Part shown: in pieces, positions 42,901 through 50,975 of the stretch
Position numbering within the stretch: position 1 is the first letter of the stretch
Layout of the letters: every line of letters begins with the position of its first letter
NCBI RefSeq assembly: GCF_000971275.1
Contig: NZ_LAPV01000153.1
Location: 1-64,000 of the forward strand
Origin: Devosia psychrophila
Lineage (GTDB): Bacteria > Pseudomonadota > Alphaproteobacteria > Rhizobiales > Devosiaceae
DNA length: 64,000 bases
Direction of reading: 5' to 3'
The notes under the pieces: generated by a model
Told to the model about the DNA's origin: nothing
The model's input: only the letters and a program-made list of their open reading frames with translations
The model's database searches: none
Position numbers and translations under genes: made by a program

Positions 42901-44241
42901 TCAGCTTTTGGCCAGGATGCGCGCCGCGAGATTGGCCGCCTGCACTCGAATGTCGGGAATGGCCTCGATCTCGAAAAAGCGCCCGCGTGTCAATGGACCG
43001 ATGACCAGCAGGCGATCGGTGGCCTTGCCGCCCGCGTCGATCACCGCGCAGTATTCGTCCACGTCGAGGCCAATGTGCAATTCGTCCGGCCGCGCCCGGC
43101 CATTGGCCACAAGTTCGCGAATTACCGGGTTGGAGCTGGACTGCACATCGACGCTGACGCCGCCGCAGTCATAGACCCGGGCGATGTCGATGGTTTCGCG
43201 CGTCGTGGTGCCGCGACGGCGGACCTGGGCCCGGGCCCCGTCTCCGTGGCGCTCGACACCGACGAATTCGCCCGCCACCAGGCTCACCTGCCCGCGCTGG
43301 ATTGCGCTGACCATGCGATCGTACAGATCGGGCGGCAGGCGATGACGGTGAATGTTCCACCACGGACGCAGGTGGCGCAGGAACTGGCGCCTGCTGTGTT
43401 TGGACCAGCTTTGCCAGATGCGCTGGTTGAAGGGGCGCAGGCCGTCGACAACGCTGCGCCAATCGCCAGCATCGTTCTCGGTTTCTCGCACCAAGGCGCG
43501 GAACCAGGCCATGAAATACGGCAGGTTGGTGCCGAAGGGCACGTCAGCCGCGTCAATATTGATCGGCGGTACGTCCTTGTGGCCCTTGGGCAGCAAACCA
43601 TTGCGCGACACCACGGTAATGGGGCCGCGATGATCGGCTTCAGACAGCGACACCCAGGCATCGACCATGCTGAGGCCGGAGCCGAGGATCATCACCTCGG
43701 CATCTTGTGGCAGAGGCGTGTCGCGCTCTGAGCCAAGGCGCACGGCAATGCCGCGGCCGCGCGATGGCTGGGTTTCGTGCCCCACCGCCAGCGCCACGTG
43801 ATGGCTAACAAGGCTGGTGCCATTATCCAGAACGGTCTCGATACCGCTCTTGCCTTCGCGCACCGCGACGACCTCCTCGGACAATACGACGAGGCGGCCA
43901 AGCCTCGACTGACCGGCCTGCCGCAAGACGTCTTCCAGATAGGCGCCATAGAGCCGACGCGGCACGAAAACCCAGGAATTCCCACCCGCCGCATAGCCAC
44001 GCGTCTGCAACCAACGGGAAAAATGCTCGGGATCATCGGAAAAGGCGCTCATGCCGCGGGCCGGCACATTGACGCGATGGTCGCGCTGGCTAGCCGAGTA
44101 GGCGACGCCCTGCCCGAATTGGCCGCGCTTCTCGATCAGCGTCACCGCGATGTCGGCCTTGGGATCACGTAACAGATGCGCTGCGAGCAACACGCCACTG
44201 GCGCCACCGCCGATAATGGTCACCGAAGAGCGTCCCGTCAT
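42901..44241 (-). CDS. FAD/NAD(P)-binding protein (COG4529-type)
   Basis: 446 residues from MTGRSSVTIIGGGASG; an upstream in-frame ATG at 44289 is possible. N-terminal FAD-binding GGGASGVLLAAHLL, then KRGQFGQGVAYSASQRDHRVNVPARGMSAFSD, typical of the NAD_binding_9 / COG4529 group; a second nucleotide-binding motif is MILGSGLSMVDAWVSL. Possibly a flavin monooxygenase or thiol-related reductase; substrate unknown. Stands alone. Confidence 0.85.
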   Translation of the reverse strand: MTGRSSVTIIGGGASGVLLAAHLLRDPKADIAVTLIEKRGQFGQGVAYSASQRDHRVNVPARGMSAFSDDPEHFSRWLQTRGYAAGGNSWVFVPRRLYGAYLEDVLRQAGQSRLGRLVVLSEEVVAVREGKSGIETVLDNGTSLVSHHVALAVGHETQPSRGRGIAVRLGSERDTPLPQDAEVMILGSGLSMVDAWVSLSEADHRGPITVVSRNGLLPKGHKDVPPINIDAADVPFGTNLPYFMAWFRALVRETENDAGDWRSVVDGLRPFNQRIWQSWSKHSRRQFLRHLRPWWNIHRHRLPPDLYDRMVSAIQRGQVSLVAGEFVGVERHGDGARAQVRRRGTTTRETIDIARVYDCGGVSVDVQSSSNPVIRELVANGRARPDELHIGLDVDEYCAVIDAGGKATDRLLVIGPLTRGRFFEIEAIPDIRVQAANLAARILAKS

Positions 44242-44471
44242 GAGGCCCGCCGCGCTTTGTAACCGTTCAGCCAGATGCCCATCGCCCACTCCCCGATGTC
44301 GCGCTTACTCGATTAGTTCAGTCGTGATTATGAGGGCAAGATGACGCCATGACCAGAGATCATGCAAGGCAATTAATGGAGCTTGAGCGTAACCTGCTGG
44401 AAGCAAGCATAAAACGCACGGAACCGCAGCGTGGCGTTAACGTTCATGCCGGTGAGGTGAGGAGTAATAAA

Positions 44472-44666
44472 ATGAACCTGAGCTGGTTTTCGCTGACCAA
44501 TTCCCAACGCAATGCGCTGCACAACCTGTGCCAGCACGGTCCGTGTGACTTGCCCCGCGAACTGGGCGAACAGCTCACCAATCTTGGCCTTGCGGAGCCA
44601 CTGACCCGTGGTGGCTACTGCGTCAGCCCGTTAGGCATGACCATTCCGCCGGCCACTATGCAATAA
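44472..44666 (+). CDS. Small hypothetical protein
   Basis: 64 residues from MNLSWFSLTN; GAGGAG seven bases upstream of the ATG supports this start over an earlier in-frame ATG at 44349 that lacks one. Contains NSQRNALHNLCQHGPCDLPRE and LTNLGLAEPLTRGGYCVSP, which looks like a small winged-helix-like unit. Role unknown. Confidence 0.5.
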   Translation: MNLSWFSLTNSQRNALHNLCQHGPCDLPRELGEQLTNLGLAEPLTRGGYCVSPLGMTIPPATMQ

Positions 44667-44669
44667 GAC

Positions 44670-44900
44670 TCAGCGGCCGCGCGTGCCGCCGGCTCGGGCG
44701 TAGAGCCGAACCATGTTCGTGGCCTCCAGCCCGATCTTCCAATAAACTTGCGCGATCAAATCTTTCCTCGACCCGCTCCGGACCAGGTCGAGGTCTAAGG
44801 CCTTTCTCGCGGCCGCCTCAGGCGAGCTGACGCCGTCGACAACGCCTTCCGCGACCTGCGTGTCGGGGCGCAAGTCGATCACCCGATAAAGATTTGCCAT
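44670..44900 (-). CDS. Small hypothetical protein
   Basis: 76 residues from MANLYRVIDL. Contains ASPEAAARKALDLDLVRSGS-like text (SSPEAAARKALDLDLVRSGS) and KDLIAQVYWKIGLEATNMVRLY. Weak ribosome-binding site; an upstream in-frame ATG at 44933 is possible. Ends 3 bp from the convergent small gene. No family recognised. Confidence 0.55.
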   Translation of the reverse strand: MANLYRVIDLRPDTQVAEGVVDGVSSPEAAARKALDLDLVRSGSRKDLIAQVYWKIGLEATNMVRLYARAGGTRGR

Positions 44901-45234
44901 GGATGCTTTTCCCAAATTTCCATCCATTTGGGAGGAGAGGCAAATGCCGGCAATCACACAGGTTAATTGGGCTGCAATTAGTCTCCGATCACACTCCCAC
45001 ATTTGGCTTGGGTGGCAACCAAGCGCGCCTACGTTGGTCGCGATAGACTTGTCGAGACGGGCAGACCCCATGCCGAGCCAAATCGCGGAAATTGAGGGAT
45101 TGCTGCAGCCGTTCTTCCAGAAGCTGAACCGACGGGACAGGATTGGCTTCGAATGTGCCCAAGGGGCCAAATCGCTCCTGAGGAGCGATTTGAGTGATGA
45201 AGGATCAAGGGGGGAGGTTTAGCCCTGATGTGAC
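44901..45234. other. Gap with a doubtful ORF and a hairpin
   Basis: An open frame at 44944-45222 (plus, MPAITQVNWAAISL start) has GGAGGAG upstream but unusual codon use, and I do not call it a gene. A hairpin AAATCGCTCC-TGA-GGAGCGATTT is at 45169-45191, beyond the end of the minus-strand fusion gene. Confidence 0.45.
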
Positions 45235-47154
45235 TTAGGCCGCCTCAGCCAACTGCCCGAGTTTCACCTGCACCAGCAGGCTCAGTTCGTCATACACATT
45301 CCACTCGTCGACGATCTTGCCGTCTTTCCAGTGGTAATGGCTCATGCCCATGACCTGGACGCGCTTGCCCGTCGGGTCGCCGAGTTCACCGAGGATGCCA
45401 TAGCCGAGGTGATGGCCTTCCATGACCCAGCGCACGGCGACCTTGGTGCCGCCCTCTTCGCTGGGGTTGGACGCCACGTGCTGGATTTCATAGCTCGCAT
45501 CCGGCAGTGAGCCGATCAGACCGAGATGCTGGTGCACGATGGCGGCGACGCCATACAGCTCCTTCATCAGCGGACCATGATATTGCGCGGTCGGGGCATA
45601 GACCTCGGCGATTTTTCCGAACATGCGCTTGACGAACACCTCATGCAGCATCTCGATGGTCTGCACTTCGATATCGTTGTGCGCATGGCTGAGGTCGGGC
45701 TTTTCGGCTGGGCGGGTCTGGCCTAGGAAGCGGCGGTTTTCGCCGATGTCGAGCGAGATCAGGCCGGCGTCGAACTTGGTCTTGGCGGTGCGGGCCGCGA
45801 AATGGTTGGGATCGAGCCCGAGCTGCTTGATGATGGCCATCTGATCGGCCACCACCCATTCGCGATAGATCATGTTGCGGTGGATCATGCAGTCGGCAAT
45901 GGTCCGCGATACGAAGGGCCGCCCGGTCGGCTGGCCAAGATGGCCATACTGGGTGTGGCGGCCCGAACCGGTCACCAGATGGCTGGTGTAGAAGCCGTCC
46001 TTGTCATTACCGTTCCAGATCACCTGGGTGCCCATGCCACGACGTTCGGGAAAGCTGACCAGGCGCTGGATGGTGTCGCGCACCACGTCTTCGCGATTGT
46101 AGATATTGCCGGTGGTGCCGTAGAGCACGCAGTTATGCGTGTAATGGGTGTAGATCAGCCCGATGTCGCGCTCGTCCCAGATCTTGTGAGTGCAGCGAAT
46201 GATGTAGTCGACGATATCGGTGTAGATGTCGTCAAAGCCATCCATCGACTGGCTGCGCGGACGACCGGTCGGGGCCAGATCAGGATAATCGCGGCGCTCG
46301 ACCTGCAGCACGTTTTCCTCGTTGCGGAGAAATGGTGCGCCCTTGCTCTTGGGATTGGTCTCGGTGTCGCTCATGATCGCTCCTTGGTCGTCTGCCGGAA
46401 TGGCTTGATTGATATCGGTCCAGTCCAGCCAGTCACGCACATGACGCGCCACTGCGGCCGGATTTTCAAGCGGGGCAAAATGACCCGCGTTCGGAATGGT
46501 AAAAAATCGCGCGCCGGGAACGGCCTCGGCGATCTCGCAATGTGCTTCGAGTGAGCAGACCTGTTCAGCCTCGCCAGCCAGGATCAGCGTCGGGACATTG
46601 ATGCCAGCAAGGCGCGGCCTGCCGTCGGCGCGGTTGATGGCGATTTCGGCTTGGCTGGCCAGACTGTCCGCCCCGGTATCGCGCGCCATCGCCGTAATGA
46701 GATCGCGCAGGTCGGCGTCACCGGCATTGGTCGGGGCGACGAGATCGCTCCAGCTATCGGCGATAAAGCTATCGACGCTGGTTCGAGCCTTCGCGACAGC
46801 GGCACGACGGCCCTCGGCATTGTCGGTCGGATCGGGCCGGGACGTGGTGTCGATCAGCGCCAGTCGCGCAATACGCTCGGGCGCCTGCGCCAGCATTTCC
46901 AGCGCGACAATCCCGCCCAGCGAAAAACCGAGCAGCGAAAACCGCTCCGGCGCTTCGTCGAGGATTTTTGCTGCAAGCCCGGCGGTCGTGTCCGCGCCCG
47001 TCATTTCGACCACAATGGCCACCGCCACGCCGAGCCGCGCCAGCATCGGCGCGTAGAGCCGTTCATCGCACGCCGTACCAGGCAACAACAGAAGCGGAAG
47101 GGGCACCGTTACGGCACCCTGCATGTCAGATCTGGCGGGGATAACCTTGTTCAT
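45235..47154 (-). CDS. Fusion of alpha/beta-hydrolase and double SnoaL-like (NTF2-fold) protein
   Basis: 639 residues from MNKVIPARSD (ATG at 47124 and upstream starts are possible). First ~255 residues: alpha/beta-hydrolase with LPLLLLPGTACDERLY, nucleophile Ser in LLGFSLGGIVALEML and His in IPNAGHFAPLENP, like enol-lactone hydrolases. The rest is a protein of two NTF2/SnoaL-type domains (MSDTETNPKSKG onward; THYTHNCVLYGTTGNIY and MSHYHWKDGKIVDEWNVYDEL). The join NQAIPADDQGAI carries no stop, yet AAGGAG and an ATG (46374) in the right place suggest that the second half was once, or still is, translated on its own. Promoter region carries a TTGCAT-type operator shared with the divergent HisD-like gene. 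Confidence 0.85.
   Translation of the reverse strand: MNKVIPARSDMQGAVTVPLPLLLLPGTACDERLYAPMLARLGVAVAIVVEMTGADTTAGLAAKILDEAPERFSLLGFSLGGIVALEMLAQAPERIARLALIDTTSRPDPTDNAEGRRAAVAKARTSVDSFIADSWSDLVAPTNAGDADLRDLITAMARDTGADSLASQAEIAINRADGRPRLAGINVPTLILAGEAEQVCSLEAHCEIAEAVPGARFFTIPNAGHFAPLENPAAVARHVRDWLDWTDINQAIPADDQGAIMSDTETNPKSKGAPFLRNEENVLQVERRDYPDLAPTGRPRSQSMDGFDDIYTDIVDYIIRCTHKIWDERDIGLIYTHYTHNCVLYGTTGNIYNREDVVRDTIQRLVSFPERRGMGTQVIWNGNDKDGFYTSHLVTGSGRHTQYGHLGQPTGRPFVSRTIADCMIHRNMIYREWVVADQMAIIKQLGLDPNHFAARTAKTKFDAGLISLDIGENRRFLGQTRPAEKPDLSHAHNDIEVQTIEMLHEVFVKRMFGKIAEVYAPTAQYHGPLMKELYGVAAIVHQHLGLIGSLPDASYEIQHVASNPSEEGGTKVAVRWVMEGHHLGYGILGELGDPTGKRVQVMGMSHYHWKDGKIVDEWNVYDELSLLVQVKLGQLAEAA
46375..46386 (-). 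promoter_or_regulatory. Internal ribosome-binding site within the fusion gene
   Basis: On the minus strand AAGGAG, five bases, then ATG opens the second (SnoaL-like) module in the same frame. This would give a 379-residue protein (45235-46374) independent of the fusion. Confidence 0.6.
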
Positions 47155-47235
47155 CACTACCCATGCCGCCTCGACCATCGAGGCCGACCCCGACCAATGG
47201 CCAAGACCGAATTTGCCAAAAAACTCTGGCAAATT

Positions 47236-47251
47236 TTGAATACGTATGCAA
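47236..47251. promoter_or_regulatory. Operator copy 1 of the catabolic regulon
   Basis: TTGAATACGTATGCAA, one mismatch from the palindrome TTGCATNCGNATGCAA. Placed between the divergent fusion gene and the HisD-like gene, 98 bp before the latter's ATG. Confidence 0.65.
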
Positions 47252-47348
47252 GATCAAAACGACACCCTGACGTGACGCTCGATGCTACCTCGCGTGACGC
47301 TCAACGCTAACAGTCTGCTAACCAATTGGCGCCTTCGGAGACCTGCGA

Positions 47349-48638
47349 ATGACCCAGAACACCACCTCGCCCTTCCCCGGCGTCACCTACGTCAAAGCCC
47401 CCGAGCGCTCTTCGCTCGGCGACAATGCACCGGTCGAAACGCTGGTCGCCGAGATCATCGCCAACGTCCGCAAGAACGGCGACGCCGCCGTTCGCGAGTA
47501 TTCCGCCAGGTTCGACAAGTCCGACATTTCGGTGTTCGAAGTCACCGCCGAGGAGCGCGCGGAAGCGTTGGCGGAGCTTGATCCGCAGACCCGCAAGGAC
47601 ACTGAATTTGCTATCGCCAACGTGCGCAAATTCGCCGAGGCACAGCTCGCCACCATCCTGCCGCTCGAAGTCGAGACCCTGCCCGGCGTGCATCTGGGCC
47701 ACCGCGTCATCCCGATCCAGCGCGTCGGCTGCTACGTCCCCGGCGGCCGCTATCCCCTTCTCAGCGCACCAATAATGACCATCGTTCCGGCCAAGGTTGC
47801 GGGTGTCGACGAGGTCATCGCCTGCCTGCCACCCAATGCCCACAAGGCGATGATCGCCGGCTGCGTACTGGCTGGCGCCGACCGCATCTTCAAGATCGGC
47901 GGGGCCCAGGCCATCGCCGCTATGGCCTACGGCACGGAGAGCGTACCGGCCGTCAACAAGATCGTCGGCCCCGGCAACGCCTTCGTCAACGAGGCCAAGC
48001 GCCAGGTGTTCGGCCCGGTGGGCATCGACCAGCTCGCCGGCCCATCGGAAATTTTTACCGTCGCCGACTCAACCGGCGATGCCGAAATGATCGCCACAGA
48101 CATGCTGGCCCAGGCCGAGCACGACATCCGCACCCGCGTCGGCCTGATCACCACCGACCGCGCCTTGGCCGAAGCTACCCTCGTCGAAATCGAGGCCCAG
48201 CTGGCAACCCTGTCCACGGCCGCAACGGCCCGTGAGGCCTGGATAAATTACGGCGAAATCACCGTCTGCGACAGTGAAGAGGCGATGATCGCCTACTCCG
48301 ATCTGATCGCCGCCGAGCACCTGCAGGTCCACACTGCCGACGCCAAGGCCTTCGCCCTCAAGCTGCGCAACTACGGCTCGCTGTTCATCGGTGAACTCGC
48401 CAGCGTGGTCTATTCCGACAAATGCTCGGGCACCAATCACACGCTGCCAACCATGGGCGCAGGCGCCTACACCGGCGGCCTCTGGGTCGGCGCCTACGTG
48501 AAAATCGCCACCCACCAGTGGCTTAGCGAAGAAGGCGTCAAGCAGGTCGCCCCGCCCGCCGCGCGCCAATCCGCCAGCGAAGGCCTCGAAGGCCACCGTC
48601 GGGCCGCGCAGCTTCGCCTCGACCGGATGCAGGCATAA
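47349..48638 (+). CDS. Histidinol-dehydrogenase-like NAD-dependent alcohol dehydrogenase 1
   Basis: 429 residues. Zinc-dependent, two-step oxidation of an alcohol to a carboxylate is the family reaction. [70 protein letters not shown] (Gln/His ligands), [29 protein letters not shown] and EGLEGHRRAAQLRLD are conserved. The catalytic Gln/His/Glu/His set is present. No other his gene is nearby and the gene shares an operator with catabolic genes, so histidine biosynthesis is unlikely. Closer in character to the sulfopropanediol dehydrogenase group. Confidence 0.85.
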   Translation: MTQNTTSPFPGVTYVKAPERSSLGDNAPVETLVAEIIANVRKNGDAAVREYSARFDKSDISVFEVTAEERAEALAELDPQTRKDTEFAIANVRKFAEAQLATILPLEVETLPGVHLGHRVIPIQRVGCYVPGGRYPLLSAPIMTIVPAKVAGVDEVIACLPPNAHKAMIAGCVLAGADRIFKIGGAQAIAAMAYGTESVPAVNKIVGPGNAFVNEAKRQVFGPVGIDQLAGPSEIFTVADSTGDAEMIATDMLAQAEHDIRTRVGLITTDRALAEATLVEIEAQLATLSTAATAREAWINYGEITVCDSEEAMIAYSDLIAAEHLQVHTADAKAFALKLRNYGSLFIGELASVVYSDKCSGTNHTLPTMGAGAYTGGLWVGAYVKIATHQWLSEEGVKQVAPPAARQSASEGLEGHRRAAQLRLDRMQA

Positions 48639-48657
48639 AAATTATCGGCTCGTGGAC

Positions 48658-48714
48658 TCCTCTCCCGTTTACGGGGGAGGGGGACCGCGCGTAGCGTGGT
48701 GGAGGGGGGAGCCC
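48658..48714. repeat. Left inverted repeat of the DUF559 cassette
   Basis: CTCTCCCGTTTACGGGGGAG, GGGGACCGCGCGTAGCGTGG, TGGAGGGGGGAG in order; two small hairpins. Matches the reverse complement of 49060-49113 with only a few differences. Confidence 0.75.
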
Positions 48715-48730
48715 CACACAGGGAGCTATC

Positions 48731-49081
48731 GTGCGGTCACCAGACTTCATTCGCGAACGCGCGAAAAACCTGCGCAGCAGCATGACTCAACCAGAGCGGA
48801 CGCTATGGTTTCTGCTTCGACGCAATAGCCTGGGTTGGCATTTTCGACGTCAGCACCCCGTTGGTCCATATATTCTCGACTTCTACTGCGCCGCGTTGCG
48901 GCTCTGTATCGAGGTCGATGGACCTGTTCATGCCGAACAGGCGGAACGCGATGAGCGGCGAACCAACTGGCTGAAAAAGGAGGGAATTGAGGTGATCCGG
49001 TTCTCCGCTGATGAGGTCGAAACGCGGCCTGCCGCGGTCATTGGCACCATCGCGCGCTTGGCACCCCCCTCCACCGCCTGA
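48731..49081 (+). CDS. DUF559 endonuclease-domain protein (Vsr-like)
   Basis: 116 residues from a GTG with GGGAG six bases upstream. PERTLWFLLRRNSLGWHFRRQHPVG is the DUF559 opening; PYILDFYCAALRLCIEVDG gives the Asp and Glu-x-Asp of a PD-(D/E)xK-type Vsr-like site, followed by H (GPVH), RRTNWLKKEGIEVIRFSADEV. The catalytic residues are intact. The last residues (LAPPSTA and stop) are encoded inside the right inverted repeat. Cellular role of the family is not established. Confidence 0.88.
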   Translation: MRSPDFIRERAKNLRSSMTQPERTLWFLLRRNSLGWHFRRQHPVGPYILDFYCAALRLCIEVDGPVHAEQAERDERRTNWLKKEGIEVIRFSADEVETRPAAVIGTIARLAPPSTA

Positions 49082-49113
49082 TGGCGGTCCCCCTCCCCCG
49101 CAAGCGGGAGAGG
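49060..49113. repeat. Right inverted repeat of the DUF559 cassette
   Basis: GGCACCCCCCTCCACCGCCT, GATGGCGGTCCCCCTCCCCC, GCAAGCGGGAGAGG in order. Contains the hairpins CCGCC-TGAT-GGCGG and CTCCCCCGCAAGCGGGAG. Confidence 0.75.
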
Positions 49114-49126
49114 AAAGCAGAATGGC

Positions 49127-49828
49127 TCAGCTGATCTTGTCAGCTTCAAGCCACGCCACCTTGAGCTTCTCGACCGTAAATCCCGGTGCTCGGGCCGCAG
49201 TCAAAATCGGCACTTCCTTGCGCATCACGACGTCGATGGCCCAGGCCATGCGCTCGATATGCTCGGCGGGAATGACCACGGCGCCGTGGCGGTCGGCGTG
49301 GATCAGGTCGCCGGGGCGTACCACCATGCCAAACACATTCACCGGACAATCGAGCTCGGTGACATGCACGAAGGCGTGGCTTGGTCCGACCGATCCGGCG
49401 ATGACCTGATAGCCCTCGTCGAGCATGCCGAGGTCGCGCAGCACGCCGTTGGTGACGGTGCCGGCGATGCCGAGGCCCTTGTGCTGGGCCACCTGCATTT
49501 CGCCCCAGAAACCGCCGATGGCGTGAGGGAAATCCGTGTCCTCGATGACCACGACATTGGGGCCGTCACCGTCCGCCACATACTCGTAATACTGCATGCG
49601 CAGCGCCCGGACCTCGGCGGCGGGCTTCTGCGCGGGGGACGAGGCGCGGATCTTGGCGGTGCGGGCAAAGCCCACCACCGGCGGCAGGCTTGGGTCGGCG
49701 CAGACCACCGGCGTCTTGGTGAAACCCTCGGCGGTACGGCCGCCCATGACATGTTCAAGGGCGTTGCAGACCGTCGGCGTATCGGCACCACGCAGGGCGG
49801 CAAGGACGTCGGGATTGATGTTGGGCAT
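49127..49828 (-). CDS. RraA-family aldolase/decarboxylase-like protein
   Basis: 233 residues from MPNINPDVLA. Family of 4-hydroxy-4-methyl-2-oxoglutarate aldolases and oxaloacetate decarboxylases, some acting as RNase E inhibitors. Conserved: ADTPTVCNALE, VVGFARTAKI, GFWGEMQVAQHKGLGIAGTVTNGVLRDL (the GExxAxxAxxxGxxGxxxxGxxRD-type core) and HADRHGAVVIP. Last gene of the cupin - MetE-like - RraA operon; 10 bp from the MetE-like gene. A role in cleaving a small keto or hydroxy acid is likely. Confidence 0.87.
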   Translation of the reverse strand: MPNINPDVLAALRGADTPTVCNALEHVMGGRTAEGFTKTPVVCADPSLPPVVGFARTAKIRASSPAQKPAAEVRALRMQYYEYVADGDGPNVVVIEDTDFPHAIGGFWGEMQVAQHKGLGIAGTVTNGVLRDLGMLDEGYQVIAGSVGPSHAFVHVTELDCPVNVFGMVVRPGDLIHADRHGAVVIPAEHIERMAWAIDVVMRKEVPILTAARAPGFTVEKLKVAWLEADKIS

Positions 49829-49838
49829 AGCTGTTTCC

Positions 49839-50969
49839 TCAGGCTGCCTTGCTGGCAATTTCGGCGCCTTCGCTGAGCGCTCCGAGCTTGGCCCAGACGA
49901 TTTCACTGTCCACAGCGCCAAACCCGGCGAACGTCGAAAACCCGCAATCCGTGCCGGCGATGACGCGCTCCGCGCCGACGATATCGACGAAATTCTTCAG
50001 CCGCTGGGCGATCAGTTCGGGGTGCTCGACGAAGTTGGAGGTCGAGTCGATGACGCCGGGTATCAGCACGTAATCATCTGGCAGGTCGACGTTTTTCCAG
50101 TCGACCCATTCATGGGCGTGGCGCGGATTGGCGCCTTCGAACAGCAGTGCGCGGGGCTTGGCCTTGAGCAGGCCGGGCAGGATTTTCTTGAGTGCGATGT
50201 CGCAGACATGCGGGCCTTCGTAATTGCCCCAGCAGACATGCATGCGCACTTTGCTACCGTCGATGTTGCGCAAGGCATGATTCATCACCTCGATGTGGCG
50301 GCCAGCGGCGACGACGAACCCGTCGTCATCGAGGTCCTTGTACATCATGTGGCGGCCCAGCCCGAGGTCGGGCGCATCGAGCTGCAGGATGAAACCGGCC
50401 TCGACGATGCCCTCATATTCGACGCGCATGCCCTCGGCCACGGCTTCGAGATAGTCGTCCTGGGTGGCGTAGAATTCATTGGGCTGGAACAGCGCGATGA
50501 CGCCGGGCGTCGCCGAATTCATGAAGCCCTTGGCATAGCCGTGGGCGCTGAGCGCCGACTGGAAGGCTTCGACATCCTCGCGCAGCGGCTCGAGGCTTTT
50601 GACGGTGATTTCGCCGACGCATTTGGGGCGACGATAGGTCGGCGTGCCGCCGGTATTGGCCTGGCGCTTCAGGAAGCTGGGGAACAGTTCGAGGTCGGCT
50701 GGGGGCTGGCGCGAACTGTCGCCGTCAAAACCGGTCAGCCGGTCCTTGATGTAGGTGGCGTATGAGATTTTGCTCATTTCGCCATCGGACGGCAGGTCGA
50801 CGCCGGCCGCCTTTTGGCGCGCCACGATGTCATGCACCGCGGCAGTGATGATTTCGTTGAAGCCTGCTTCCTCGATCGGGACGCCGGCCTCCTTGGCGAA
50901 CACAAGGTCCGCCACCTGCTTGGAGCGCGGCAGCGAGCCGACATGGGTGGTGAGGATCTTGTGGGTCAT
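49839..50969 (-). CDS. MetE-like (cobalamin-independent methionine synthase C-terminal) protein
   Basis: 376 residues, only the C-terminal zinc-binding TIM barrel of MetE. THVGSLPRSKQVADLV opens the domain; zinc ligand positions His and Cys are in MHVCWGNYEGPH, and Cys in GTDCGFSTFAG; a Glu follows in FEGANPRHAHEW. True MetE has about 750 residues and a duplicated barrel, so this is a member of the family that includes epoxyalkane:coenzyme M transferase. Likely acts on a thiol or methylated substrate in this locus. 6 bp from the cupin gene. Confidence 0.87.
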   Translation of the reverse strand: MTHKILTTHVGSLPRSKQVADLVFAKEAGVPIEEAGFNEIITAAVHDIVARQKAAGVDLPSDGEMSKISYATYIKDRLTGFDGDSSRQPPADLELFPSFLKRQANTGGTPTYRRPKCVGEITVKSLEPLREDVEAFQSALSAHGYAKGFMNSATPGVIALFQPNEFYATQDDYLEAVAEGMRVEYEGIVEAGFILQLDAPDLGLGRHMMYKDLDDDGFVVAAGRHIEVMNHALRNIDGSKVRMHVCWGNYEGPHVCDIALKKILPGLLKAKPRALLFEGANPRHAHEWVDWKNVDLPDDYVLIPGVIDSTSNFVEHPELIAQRLKNFVDIVGAERVIAGTDCGFSTFAGFGAVDSEIVWAKLGALSEGAEIASKAA

Positions 50970-50975
50970 TGTATC

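Larger units (their letters stand above)
48658..49113 (+). mobile_element. Candidate DUF559-nuclease cassette bounded by inverted repeats
   Basis: A 351-bp nuclease gene lies between a left repeat (48658-48714) and a right repeat (49060-49113) that are inverted copies of each other over about 55 bp. The unit sits between the convergent HisD-like and RraA-like genes and interrupts an otherwise co-regulated catabolic locus. Confidence 0.5.

Noticed and set aside
44944-45222. 92-codon plus-strand ORF with a good ribosome-binding site
   Set aside because: Codon third positions are not GC-rich like neighbours, the frame ends in an inverted repeat, and no motif is seen; left as doubtful.
49839-50969. 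Methionine synthase MetE
   Set aside because: Half the length of MetE, lacking the duplicated N-terminal barrel, and placed in a catabolic operon.
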